Below the pieces are notes generated by a model. It made no database searches. It was not told where the DNA came from and was given only the letters and a program-made list of their open reading frames with translations. Source: an uncultured Blautia sp. (lineage in GTDB: Bacteria; Bacillota; Clostridia; Lachnospirales; Lachnospiraceae). From it: 35,454 nt of DNA. A program made the translations under genes and the position numbers. This document shows positions 15,725 to 23,258 of the stretch, piece by piece; position 1 is the first letter of the stretch, and each line of letters begins with the position of its first letter. The stretch lies in assembly GCA_934378195.1 (NCBI GenBank), contig CAKRPO010000022.1, positions 1 through 35,454 on the forward strand. Reading direction: 5' to 3'.

Positions 15725-16576
15725 ATGAGAAAGAGTAAAATGTGGAGAATGTTGACAGTTGCTGCAGTAGCAGCATCTATGACTTGTGGTATCGTGGGAG
15801 TACAGAGTGTCAGTGCGGATGATAAGAAAACTTTGAAAGTCGCAATGGAATGTGGATATGCACCATACAACTGGACACAGCCGGATGATTCCAACGGAGC
15901 CGTACAGATTTCCGGAAGTTCCGATTATGCATATGGCTATGATGTTATGATGGCTAAGAAGATCGCAGATGAACTTGGTTATGACCTTGAGATCGTGAAG
16001 CTTGACTGGGATTCCCTGGTACCGGCAGTGCAGTCCGGACAGGTTGACTGTGTTATCGCAGGACAGTCCATCACCAAAGAACGTCAGCAGATGGTTGATT
16101 TCACAGATCCATATTACTATGCATCTATCATCACTCTGGTAAAAGAGGATGGAGACTATAAAGACGCAGCAAGTGTAGAAGACCTCAAGGGAGCAACCGT
16201 TACTTCCCAGCAGAATACGATCTGGTATGATTCCTGTCTGCCGCAGATTCCGGATGGAAATATCCTGCCTGCACAGGAAAGTGCACCGGCTATGCTGGTA
16301 GCCCTTGAATCTGGTAAATGCGATGCTGTTGTAACAGATATGCCTACAGGAAAAGCAGCATGCGTAGCTTATCCGGATTTCAAACTTCTTGATTTCACAG
16401 GTACAGATGGTGCATTTGAAGTATCTGATGAAGACATCAACATCGGTATTTCTCTCCAGAAAGGCAACGATGAACTCAAAGACGCTATCAACGGTGTATT
16501 AAGTGAAATGACAGAAGATGATTATAATAAGATGATGGATGAGGCAATTTCTGTACAGCCGCTTTCCGAGTCATAA
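15725..16576 (+). CDS. Amino-acid ABC transporter substrate-binding protein (SBP_bac_3)
   Basis: This 283-residue protein has a signal peptide and a family-3 solute-binding fold: KVAMECGYAPYNW at the start of the mature part, YGYDVMMAKKIADELGY, VDCVIAGQSITKERQQMVDFTDPYY near residue 115 and a closing helical tail. It should capture a polar amino acid outside the membrane and deliver it to the permease and ATPase encoded next. A clear lipobox cysteine is not seen: the only Cys (TCG, near residue 20) lacks the usual L-A/S-G/A context, and signal peptidase I cleavage after VSA near residue 32 looks more likely. AGGAGG precedes the ATG. The substrate is not readable. Confidence 0.88.
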   Translation: MRKSKMWRMLTVAAVAASMTCGIVGVQSVSADDKKTLKVAMECGYAPYNWTQPDDSNGAVQISGSSDYAYGYDVMMAKKIADELGYDLEIVKLDWDSLVPAVQSGQVDCVIAGQSITKERQQMVDFTDPYYYASIITLVKEDGDYKDAASVEDLKGATVTSQQNTIWYDSCLPQIPDGNILPAQESAPAMLVALESGKCDAVVTDMPTGKAACVAYPDFKLLDFTGTDGAFEVSDEDINIGISLQKGNDELKDAINGVLSEMTEDDYNKMMDEAISVQPLSES

Positions 16577-16588
16577 AGGAGGAGCAAA

Positions 16589-17383
16589 ATGCTGCCTGAG
16601 AGTTTTGGAGGAAGAATCATCTATCTTCTTCAGCAATATGGCCCTTCTTTTGCGAAGGGTGCCGGAGTCAGCATGTGGCTGGCACTGGTTGGAACACTTT
16701 TTGGCTGTATCATCGGTTTTCTCGTAGGTATTGTGCAGACGATCCCGGTGGACCGCAATGATTCCACTGCCAAAAAAGTAATTATTAAAGTTGTCAAATT
16801 CATTATGGCCTGCTATGTGGAGTTCTTCCGTGGAACTCCTATGATGGCACAGGCGATGTTTATCTACTTCGGTAGTGCATACCTGTTCAACATCAATATG
16901 TCCATGTGGTTTGCCGCGATCTTTATTGTATCAATCAATACAGGTGCATATATGGCGGAGACTGTCCGCGGTGGTATCCTTTCGATCGATCCAGGTCAGA
17001 CAGAAGGTGCCAAGGCAATCGGTATGACACATGTACAGACGATGATTAATGTCATCCTTCCGCAGGCGCTGCGCAATATCATGCCGCAGATTGGCAACAA
17101 CCTGATCATCAACATCAAAGATACCTGTGTACTTTCTATCATTGGTACCGTAGAACTTTTTTATACGACAAAGGGTGTGGCAGGTGCACTGTATACATAT
17201 TTTGAGTCCTTCACGATCGCTATGGTCATTTATTTCATCATGACATTCACCTGTTCCAGAATCCTGCGTGTGCTCGAGCACAAGATGGATGGACCGGATA
17301 ATTACGATCTGGCGACCGCAGATACCCTGACTCATACCAGCGGTATGTATTCTTATAAGGAAAGGAAGGACAGCAGAGAATGA
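16589..17383 (+). CDS. Amino-acid ABC transporter permease
   Basis: The 264-residue membrane protein belongs to the His/Glu/Gln-type permease family (HisM/GlnP-like). The family signature appears as VEFFRGTPMMAQ near residue 80 and the EAA loop as ETVRGGILSIDPGQTEGAKAIG near residue 130, which contacts the ATPase. About five membrane helices are expected, with a hydrophilic C-terminal tail of about 30 residues. AAGGAGG lies 12 bases after the preceding stop. Its stop overlaps the ATPase start as ATGA, showing tight translational coupling. Most likely it acts as a homodimer because only one permease gene is present. Confidence 0.93.
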   Translation: MLPESFGGRIIYLLQQYGPSFAKGAGVSMWLALVGTLFGCIIGFLVGIVQTIPVDRNDSTAKKVIIKVVKFIMACYVEFFRGTPMMAQAMFIYFGSAYLFNINMSMWFAAIFIVSINTGAYMAETVRGGILSIDPGQTEGAKAIGMTHVQTMINVILPQALRNIMPQIGNNLIINIKDTCVLSIIGTVELFYTTKGVAGALYTYFESFTIAMVIYFIMTFTCSRILRVLEHKMDGPDNYDLATADTLTHTSGMYSYKERKDSRE

Positions 17384-18120
17384 GTGAAACGATCCTGGAA
17401 GTACAGCATCTGGGAAAATCCTTCGGAAACAACGAGATTTTGAAAGATATCGATTTCTCTGTAAAGCCAAAGGATGTGACATGTATCATCGGACCTTCCG
17501 GTTCCGGTAAATCCACGTTGCTGCGCTGCATGAATCTTCTGGAGACACCGTCATCCGGTGAGATCCGATACCATGGAACAAACATCATGGACAAACATGT
17601 GAATGTCCCGGAGTACCGCTCTAAAGTTGGTATGGTGTTCCAGAACTTTAATCTTTTTAATAATATGACCGTTCTCAAAAATTGCACGGTCGGACAGGAA
17701 AAAGTCCTGAAGAAAAGTAAAGAAGAGGCACACAAAAATGCCATGATGTATCTGGAAAAGGTAGGCATGGCACCGTATATCAATGCAAAGCCGAAACAGC
17801 TTTCCGGTGGACAGAAGCAGAGGGTTGCGATCGCGAGAGCTCTTGCGATGGAGCCGGAAATCCTGCTTTTTGATGAGCCGACTTCCGCACTGGACCCACA
17901 GATGGTTGGGGAAGTTCTGGAAGTTATGCGAACACTTGCCAAAGATGGTCTGACCATGATCATCGTCACACATGAGATGGCATTCGCCAGAGATGTGGCC
18001 AAACACGTGATTTTCATGGGCGATGGTGTTATTGTAGAAGAAGGCACCTCCCAGCAGATTTTTGAAGATCCTCAGAAAGAAATGACGAAAGAGTTCCTGA
18101 GCCGTTTCCGTAATGCATGA
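17380..18120 (+). CDS. Amino-acid ABC transporter ATP-binding protein
   Basis: The 246-residue ATPase of the polar amino-acid importer has Walker A GPSGSGKST (residues 38-46), the Q-loop VFQNFNLF (86-93), signature LSGGQKQR (141-148), Walker B ILLFDEP (161-167) and the switch His in VTHEM. Length and motifs match GlnQ/HisP-type subunits. It energises uptake through the permease encoded just upstream, whose stop codon it overlaps. No U-rich terminator follows at once; a GC-rich hairpin cluster begins directly after the stop codon. Confidence 0.95.
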   Translation: MSETILEVQHLGKSFGNNEILKDIDFSVKPKDVTCIIGPSGSGKSTLLRCMNLLETPSSGEIRYHGTNIMDKHVNVPEYRSKVGMVFQNFNLFNNMTVLKNCTVGQEKVLKKSKEEAHKNAMMYLEKVGMAPYINAKPKQLSGGQKQRVAIARALAMEPEILLFDEPTSALDPQMVGEVLEVMRTLAKDGLTMIIVTHEMAFARDVAKHVIFMGDGVIVEEGTSQQIFEDPQKEMTKEFLSRFRNA

Positions 18121-18251
18121 CGGGGAACTGCCCCGTTGCCCGCCAGTGATTTGGCAATTTGAAAACCTTATGCGAGGGGAGGGCGCTCACAGTTGCGAAG
18201 GCCGCTCTCCCCTCGCGCACCCTACCTGGCCACGCAAAGCAAGTGGCTGGT
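18121..18251. repeat. GC-rich cluster of hairpins (palindromic element, unidentified)
   Basis: Starting at the base after the ATPase stop, this stretch is clearly richer in GC than its surroundings and holds CGGGG/CCCCG (18121-18135), TTGCC/GGCAA (18136-18157), a 14-bp stem (18172-18185 with 18203-18216, core GCGAGGGGAG/CTCCCCTCGC) and an 8-bp stem (18226-18250, TGGCCAC/GTGGCTG core). None is followed by a T run. It contains no reading frame of note. It may be a dispersed intergenic palindrome (REP or MITE-like) or a structured 3' end for the ABC operon mRNA. Confidence 0.45.
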
Positions 18252-18319
18252 TTGGAAGATAGTATTTTTGTGCCATGAAGTTTTGTATATAAAAAATACA
18301 ATCTGCAAAAAAACATTTC

Positions 18320-18348
18320 TGGACATGGGAAAAAATGTAATATATTAT
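18320..18348 (+). promoter_or_regulatory. Promoter upstream of the cobalamin riboswitch
   Basis: TGGACA (18320-18325), 17 bases, TATTAT (18343-18348). Transcription would start just before the riboswitch. Confidence 0.7.
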
Positions 18349-18377
18349 AAAGTTGTAAATAAATAACATTTGTTGGT

Positions 18378-18600
18378 TTTGAACCAGCCTTTGTGAGTTC
18401 CTGTGCGATACTTTGCATATGGATTAAAAGGGAAACCGGTGTAAATCCGGTACGATCCCGTCACTGTGATAGGGAGTTGCAGAACATAATATCCACTGGA
18501 CAGACAGCAGTCAGTCTGGGAAGGAGTTCTGGAGCGAGGATCTTAAGTCAGGAGACCTGCTTACAAATGATAAGATATGATTCTTACGGTAGATAGGAAG
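18378..18600 (+). promoter_or_regulatory. Cobalamin (B12) riboswitch
   Basis: The conserved core is plain: GGGAAACCGGTGTAAATCCG at 18430-18449, CCGTCACTGTGATAGGGAG at 18458-18476, CCACTG near 18493, TGGGAAGG near 18518 and the B12 box AGTCAGGAGACCTGC at 18546-18560. Aptamer ends are approximate. A transcription terminator lies about 20 bases after the aptamer, so binding of adenosyl- or methylcobalamin should favour termination. Such switches control B12 synthesis, cobalt or corrinoid uptake, or B12-independent isoenzymes. Here the downstream genes are a broken permease and aldolase and then yiaK, which is not a normal B12 target set. Confidence 0.95.
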
Positions 18601-18618
18601 CATTGTTTTTTTGTGTGC

Positions 18619-18654
18619 AAACGTCCGTACTATTTTGTTTACGGATGTTTTTTT
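18619..18654 (+). terminator. Riboswitch expression-platform terminator
   Basis: ACGTCCGTA (18621-18629) pairs with TACGGATGT (18640-18648), followed by seven T. From 18655 to 18795 no convincing gene or site was seen apart from the Shine-Dalgarno GGAAGGAG (18783-18790). Confidence 0.85.
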
Positions 18655-18795
18655 CTGCACTTTTTTGCGTCGTATATCGAGGACGCGAATTTCCCCCTTG
18701 CCATTTTTACAATTGAATCAGATCTGGTTAAAATCGCTGATACTGTGAACGAAGTGAACAGTGACAAAACCTCTATAATGTAGGAAGGAGAAACA

Positions 18796-18948
18796 ATGTC
18801 AAAAAAACAATTTGGAAAAAGGCTCCTGCAGATTCTGATTGTTCTGATCGGTGTAAGTTTCTTTACCTTTGGACTTACCTATTGCAGTTTCCGTACTGAC
18901 ACCAATGTTTGTATCCCAGACACAGGACGAACTGTACGCATACTATAA
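18796..18948 (+). pseudogene. 5' fragment of a peptide/nickel-type ABC permease gene, truncated at a fusion junction
   Basis: A strong Shine-Dalgarno (GGAAGGAG) precedes ATG 18796. The first 29 codons read MSKKQFGKRLLQ and ILIVLIGVSFFTFGLTY, the typical first cytoplasmic stretch and membrane helix of DppB/NikB-type permeases, which normally continue to about 310 residues with a PGDP-like motif right after this helix. Here homology stops at about base 18882. The frame then runs through shifted aldolase sequence (CSFRTDTN) to a stop at 18946-18948. The remaining product would be a 50-residue single-helix peptide. Its place behind a B12 riboswitch suggests the original operon imported cobalt, nickel or a corrinoid; that is an inference. 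Confidence 0.7.
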
Positions 18949-19471
18949 AGAAATTGCAGAGAGTACATCACTTCCGATCATTCTTTATAACAATAAGCCG
19001 AAGACAAACGTAACCATCACACCGGCTACTGTTGCAAGACTGGCTGAAATTGACAATATCGTTGCAGTAAAGGACAGCACCGGTGATATGACAAATGCAG
19101 CAGAGTATATTCGTCTGACAAGAGATAATGATAATTTCCACGTACTGATGGGAAGAGATACTCTGATTCATGCAGCTCTTTGCTATGGTGCAACAGGTGC
19201 AATCGCATCCTGTGCGAATGTAGCTCCACGTATTGCTGCTGACATTTATGATAAATACATGGAAGGTGATCTCAAAGGATCTCTGGACGCACAGTTTAAA
19301 CTGGCTCCGCTCCGTATTGCATGCGGTATGGGTACTTTCCCGGCTGTTATCAAAGAAGGACTTGTACAGGAGGGAATTCCGGTAGGAAAATGCCTGTCTC
19401 CAATCGGCGAGCTGACACCGGAAGAGAAAGAAAAACTTCACAAAGTTCTGGTTGACATGGGACTGGTTTAA
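18883..19471 (+). pseudogene. 3' two thirds of a DapA/NanA-family aldolase gene
   Basis: From about 18884 the frame reads AVSVLTPMFVSQTQDELYAY and continues to a normal family C-terminus. The Tyr of ILYNNKP and the Schiff-base Lys of VAVKDSTGD are present. About 196 of the usual 300 residues remain. The first 100 or so, with strands 1-4 of the barrel and the substrate-binding GTTGE segment, are missing. No Shine-Dalgarno or own start is visible: the only in-frame upstream start is a TTG at 18869 that lies in permease sequence, one base out of the permease frame. DapA-family members include dihydrodipicolinate synthase, N-acetylneuraminate lyase and sugar-acid aldolases. The following YiaK-type gene favours a sugar-acid role before truncation. 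Confidence 0.78.
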
Positions 19472-19538
19472 TGTAAAATAAGTACTGTTTACAGATACGA
19501 TAAATATCTCCCACAAAATAAAAAGGCAGGAATGTGCG

Positions 19539-20546
19539 ATGCGAATTTTCTACGAAGAAATGAAAGAAAAGTTACAGAGCATTCTTGTGAAAAATGGTTT
19601 CGATGAGAAACGTGCAGAGGAATCGGCGAAGAATTTTGCCGATTCTTCTTTGGATGGAGTATATTCTCATGGCTACCAGCGTTTTCCAAGAGTGATCGAA
19701 TATATCAAAAAAGGCTACATTGATGTCGATGCAGTGCCGGAAAAAATCACCGGATTCGGCGCAGTGGAACGTTGGGACGGACATCTTGGAATGGGAAATC
19801 TCAATGCAAAGATGGCGATGGACAGAAGTATTGAGCTGGCCAAAGAACATGGAATCGGTATGGTTGCAATGTCCAATACTAATCACTGGATGCGTGGCGG
19901 TGCTTATGGCTGGCAGGCTGCAGAAGCAGGCTGCATCGGTATCTGCTGGACAAATACCTGCCCGAATATGCCGGCCTGGGGTGCTGTGGATGGCAGGATC
20001 GGAAACAATCCATTCGTTCTGGCAGTACCGGATCAGAATGGAAATCACGTAGTTGTTGATACGGCGATGGCACAGTATTCTTACGGCAAGCTTTCTGTAT
20101 GCAGACAGAACGGCGAACAGCTTCCATATCCGGGTGGTTACGATGAGGAAGGCAATCTGACCTGTGATCCGGCTGCTATTGAGAAGACACGAAGAGTCGT
20201 TCCGATCGGTTACTGGAAAGGATCAGGTCTTTCAATCGTTCTGGATCTGATCGGTGGTATGCTGACCCTTGGCAGGACCGTGACAAAAGTAGGAAAAGAA
20301 TGCGAGTCCGAATATGGTCTGACACAGGTATTTATTGTAATCCGTCCGGAAGTTCTGAATCAGGATCCAGAAAAAGCACAGAAAATACTGGAAGAGACGC
20401 TGAAAGATATCCAGGATTCTGTACCGGAAAAAGAGGGACGCGCCGTTCGCTATCCGGGGCAGGGAACGCTGCTTCGCCGACAGCAGAATATCAAAAACGG
20501 AATTCCGGTCAATGAGGAAATATGGAAAAAGATATGTGAATTATAA
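19539..20546 (+). CDS. yiaK: YiaK-type 2,3-diketo-L-gulonate/3-dehydro-L-gulonate dehydrogenase (Ldh2/malate-LDH family)
   Basis: The 335-residue protein belongs to the LDH2/MDH2 family of NAD(P)-dependent oxidoreductases, distinct from classical lactate dehydrogenases. Family marks are DGVYSHGYQRFPRVI near residue 39 with the catalytic-site His, NTNHWMRGGAYGW near residue 113, VVDTAMAQYSYGKL near residue 168 and GYWKGSGLSIVLDLIGGML near residue 225. YiaK of E. coli reduces 2,3-diketo-L-gulonate in ascorbate or related sugar-acid use; the motif set fits this branch well. AGGCAGGA precedes the ATG. It follows the aldolase fragment by 67 bases and may now depend on the B12-riboswitch promoter. 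It is intact with its own terminator. Confidence 0.85.
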   Translation: MRIFYEEMKEKLQSILVKNGFDEKRAEESAKNFADSSLDGVYSHGYQRFPRVIEYIKKGYIDVDAVPEKITGFGAVERWDGHLGMGNLNAKMAMDRSIELAKEHGIGMVAMSNTNHWMRGGAYGWQAAEAGCIGICWTNTCPNMPAWGAVDGRIGNNPFVLAVPDQNGNHVVVDTAMAQYSYGKLSVCRQNGEQLPYPGGYDEEGNLTCDPAAIEKTRRVVPIGYWKGSGLSIVLDLIGGMLTLGRTVTKVGKECESEYGLTQVFIVIRPEVLNQDPEKAQKILEETLKDIQDSVPEKEGRAVRYPGQGTLLRRQQNIKNGIPVNEEIWKKICEL

Positions 20547-20557
20547 AAATATAAATA

Positions 20558-20593
20558 AAACTCCAATCATATCATGTTGTGACTGGAGTTTTT
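20558..20593. terminator. Bidirectional terminator between yiaK and lacI-type gene
   Basis: ACTCCA (20560-20565) pairs with TGGAGT (20584-20589), with a further ATCA/TGAC part inside. A-rich and T-rich flanks allow termination of both converging genes. Confidence 0.75.
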
Positions 20594-20606
20594 ATGATTC
20601 TGTAAT

Positions 20607-21641
20607 TTATTGTGCCAGTTTTGTAGTTTCGCGGTTGATTAGAATAGGAGGTATTATTTTGTGTACTGGTTCAGAAGAAAGTTCTGGTTTTCTTTTGTGA
20701 CGATCTGTAATCTGAGCATTCAGGATTTCAACGGCGGTAACAGCAATTTTCTCAATTTGCTGTCCAACGGTACTGATTGGGACGATTGCCTCTCTTGAAA
20801 CCGGAGAATCATCGAAACCTATGAGTTTATAATCATCAGGCAGAGAACCGTATTTTTGAATAAGGTGATTGAGCATGATATTGGCAAAGGTGTCGTTTGG
20901 GAGGAAAATTCCCTTGACTTTATCCGGGTATTTTCTGTCAATATCCTCGAGAAGTTCCCTGAGGATGCGAGATGTTTCTTCATAGGTATGACCAGTATCC
21001 GTAAGAATCAGTTCGTGAGGAAGCTGATATTCTTTACAGATATCTGAAAAACCTCTGATACGTCCATAAGAAGGAACCTGCGGTGAAAGGTCTGCATTAA
21101 TATGAATAAGTACGTCAGCTCCTGTTTTGACAAGAAGACTGGTGGCCTGAATTCCACCCATATAGTTATCGGTATTGACGCTGCTGACATATTGATCTTC
21201 ACGTTCGATCGTAACGATCGGGATAGGGTAGTTGGCAAGTTCACGTGAAGGGATTGTGTGGCTGAGAATGATCATTCCTTCAATTTTATAGGCAAGGAGC
21301 TCCTGGATATAATTTCGTTCAGTTGTTTCGTGATCATCCCCTGTAAAAACGAGAAATTTGTATCCGTAGGTTTCATAGGTCTTTAGTATTTGACTCAGAA
21401 TTTCTGAATAATAATGTAGATAAAGGTTTGGGATAATAACCCCGATAAATTCTGTCTTTCCGTTTGCGAGAATCCTCGCAACTTTATTTTCTTTATAGTT
21501 TAATTTCTCAAGAGCATCTGCGATGATCTGCTGATTTTCCAGGGTAAGGGAGTCCGGATTATTGAAATATCTGGAAACAGTTGTTTTGGAAAAACCAGTA
21601 TATTTTGCAATATCATTGAAGGTTATATTCTTTTTCCCCAT
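20607..21641 (-). CDS. LacI-family transcriptional regulator of the beta-fructoside locus
   Basis: The 344-residue protein has a LacI-type helix-turn-helix at residues 6-30 (TFNDIAKYTGFSKTTVSRYF, with the hinge helix at LNYKENKVARILAN) and a C-terminal periplasmic-binding-like effector domain starting EFIGVIIPNLYLHYYSEIL, with late motifs FLPNDTFANIMLNHL and LIGFDDSPVSREAI. It is transcribed away from the sugar ABC operon, and palindromic operators with a central CG, typical for LacI proteins, lie between them. It most likely represses the operon until a sugar such as sucrose, fructose or its phosphate binds. The effector is inferred only from the GH32 gene. The gene converges on yiaK across a shared terminator. 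Confidence 0.9.
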   Translation of the reverse strand: MGKKNITFNDIAKYTGFSKTTVSRYFNNPDSLTLENQQIIADALEKLNYKENKVARILANGKTEFIGVIIPNLYLHYYSEILSQILKTYETYGYKFLVFTGDDHETTERNYIQELLAYKIEGMIILSHTIPSRELANYPIPIVTIEREDQYVSSVNTDNYMGGIQATSLLVKTGADVLIHINADLSPQVPSYGRIRGFSDICKEYQLPHELILTDTGHTYEETSRILRELLEDIDRKYPDKVKGIFLPNDTFANIMLNHLIQKYGSLPDDYKLIGFDDSPVSREAIVPISTVGQQIEKIAVTAVEILNAQITDRHKRKPELSSEPVHKIIPPILINRETTKLAQ

Positions 21642-21711
21642 ATGAAAGTCCTTTCAATAAAAAAATTTATAAAATTTAAATATCTTCGATATTTGTAAGC
21701 TATCTAAAAGA

Positions 21712-21717
21712 AGTATA
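21712..21717 (-). promoter_or_regulatory. Probable -10 of the LacI-type gene
   Basis: On the minus strand TATACT lies 70 bases before the ATG. The -35 (TTGTTC, plus coordinates 21735-21740) is weak. Operator site 1 lies just upstream of it. Confidence 0.45.
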
Positions 21718-21766
21718 ACAGAAAATCAGAAACAGAACAAGGATAACCAGTAACAGAATTGGTTAA

Positions 21767-21778
21767 GTAACCGGTTAT
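21767..21778. promoter_or_regulatory. LacI-type operator, site 1
   Basis: GTAACCGGTTAT matches the perfect palindrome at 21881 in 11 of 12 bases. It lies upstream of the -35 regions of both divergent promoters, 114 bases from site 2. Confidence 0.65.
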
Positions 21779-21840
21779 GTAAAATATTAACAAATTAAAA
21801 AGAAAGAATTTGTATATATCAATGAAAAACAATAGAATAC

Positions 21841-21869
21841 TTGACGAAATGATATTTGGATGGTATTAT
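21841..21869 (+). promoter_or_regulatory. Promoter of the beta-fructoside ABC operon
   Basis: TTGACG (21841-21846), 17 bases, TATTAT (21864-21869). Start of transcription is expected near 21876, right before the double operator. Confidence 0.8.
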
Positions 21870-21880
21870 CAAATCATAAA

Positions 21881-21903
21881 GTAACCGGTTACTTTACCGG
21901 TAA
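21881..21903. promoter_or_regulatory. Double LacI-type operator, sites 2 and 3
   Basis: GTAACCGGTTAC (21881-21892) is a perfect 12-bp palindrome, and TTACCGGTAA (21894-21903) is a perfect 10-bp palindrome one base later. Both lie just downstream of the expected transcription start, where a repressor would block initiation or elongation. Confidence 0.8.
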
Positions 21904-21935
21904 CACAGAGCGAACACAGGGAAAAGGAGGAGCAC

Positions 21936-23258
21936 ATGAAGAAAATAAAACTGATTCTTCTTGCCGGTCTGGCTATGGCAGTCAGTCTTACCGGTTGTCA
22001 GAAAAAGGAAGTAAAGCCCGGCGATGTAGAAGGATATGATGAAGGAGAACAGTATCTTTCCATATGGGTACACAGTATCGAAGATACTGCAGAAGGACAG
22101 GTCTACAGAGAATGTGTAGACAGCTTTAATGAAAAATATAATGGCAAATATTTTGCAGATATCGAATTTATTCCGAGAAATGACAGCGGTGGCGGTTATT
22201 CGGACAAGGTAAATTCTTCGGTATTATCAGGCGGTCTGCCGGACGTTCTTACTCTGGATGGACCGAATGTGGCGGCTTATGCAGAGAATGGCATCATACA
22301 GCCGCTGGCAGATCTGACAGACGAAGAAAGAGGCGAATATCTGGAATCCATTCTGGATCAGGGTACTTATAACGATAAGCTTTATGCACTCGGAGTTATG
22401 GAATCCAGCGTAGGCCTTTACTATAACAAAGACATCCTTGAAGAAGCCGGAATTGAGGTTCCGGATGCAGACCATCCGTGGACGACATCAGAATTTATGG
22501 ATATTCTGGCTAAGCTGAAACCGCTGATGGATGAGAAGAATGGATATCCGATCGACATGACCTTCCCGGTAGGTGAATCCAGCATTTATTACTATGCCCC
22601 ATTTATCTGGGCAAACGGTGGTGACCTGGTAAGCGAAGACGGCCTGACAGTGGATGGATATTTCAATTCAGAAAAGAATGTTGAAGTTATGAATTATTTC
22701 CACCAGATCGTAGAGAACAAATACATGTCTGAAGCTCCGATCGAGAATCTGTTTGAAAGTGGAAGAGCAGCCTTCAAATTTGACGGTGCGTGGGAAGTAA
22801 ACACAATTTACGAGAACTATCCGGATGTAAACCTTGGCGTTGCACCTTATGTAGTTGGTGATGACTGGGATGGTGAAAGATATACACCGACAGGCTCCTG
22901 GGCATTTGCAGCATCTTCAGAAACAGACAATATTGAAGGTGCAACAGAGTTGGTCAAATGGATGAGTGGTGTGGAAAGTGGTGTGAGAATCTGGAATGAA
23001 GCAAAATCACTTCCTTCTACATATAAGGCATTTGAACAGATCGATGTATTCCAGACAGATGAAAACTATAATGCGCTTTACCAGCAGTTAAGCAAATACG
23101 GACACCCGAGACCAAAAACTCCTGTATATCCACAGGTAAGTACATCTTTCCAGCAGGCATTAGAGAGTATCGGACTGGGCGGAAAAGATGCACAGACAGA
23201 ACTGGATAAATCTGTAGAAAGGATTAACGCGAAACTGGAACGTTATACGAGAAAATAA
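21936..23258 (+). CDS. Sugar ABC transporter substrate-binding lipoprotein
   Basis: The 440-residue protein has a lipoprotein signal with lipobox SLTGC (Cys21) and a family-1 extracellular sugar-binding fold: LSIWVHSIEDTAEG near the mature start, VNSSVLSGGLPDVLTLDG near residue 90, YALGVMESSVGLYYNKDIL near residue 148, and FKFDGAWEV with PTGSWAFAAS in the second lobe. It should bind a short oligosaccharide outside the membrane. The promoter-proximal place, the operators in front and the GH32 at the end indicate sucrose or fructo-oligosaccharides. GGAGG precedes the ATG. Its stop overlaps the next start as TAATG. Confidence 0.92.
   Translation: MKKIKLILLAGLAMAVSLTGCQKKEVKPGDVEGYDEGEQYLSIWVHSIEDTAEGQVYRECVDSFNEKYNGKYFADIEFIPRNDSGGGYSDKVNSSVLSGGLPDVLTLDGPNVAAYAENGIIQPLADLTDEERGEYLESILDQGTYNDKLYALGVMESSVGLYYNKDILEEAGIEVPDADHPWTTSEFMDILAKLKPLMDEKNGYPIDMTFPVGESSIYYYAPFIWANGGDLVSEDGLTVDGYFNSEKNVEVMNYFHQIVENKYMSEAPIENLFESGRAAFKFDGAWEVNTIYENYPDVNLGVAPYVVGDDWDGERYTPTGSWAFAASSETDNIEGATELVKWMSGVESGVRIWNEAKSLPSTYKAFEQIDVFQTDENYNALYQQLSKYGHPRPKTPVYPQVSTSFQQALESIGLGGKDAQTELDKSVERINAKLERYTRK

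Noticed and set aside
18774..18779. TATAAT 17 bases before the permease-fragment ATG
   Set aside because: No -35 at a proper distance, and it would place the start of transcription within the Shine-Dalgarno; likely chance.
18577..18783. A 68-codon open frame between the B12 box and the permease fragment
   Set aside because: It runs through the riboswitch terminator hairpin and has no recognisable motif or Shine-Dalgarno.
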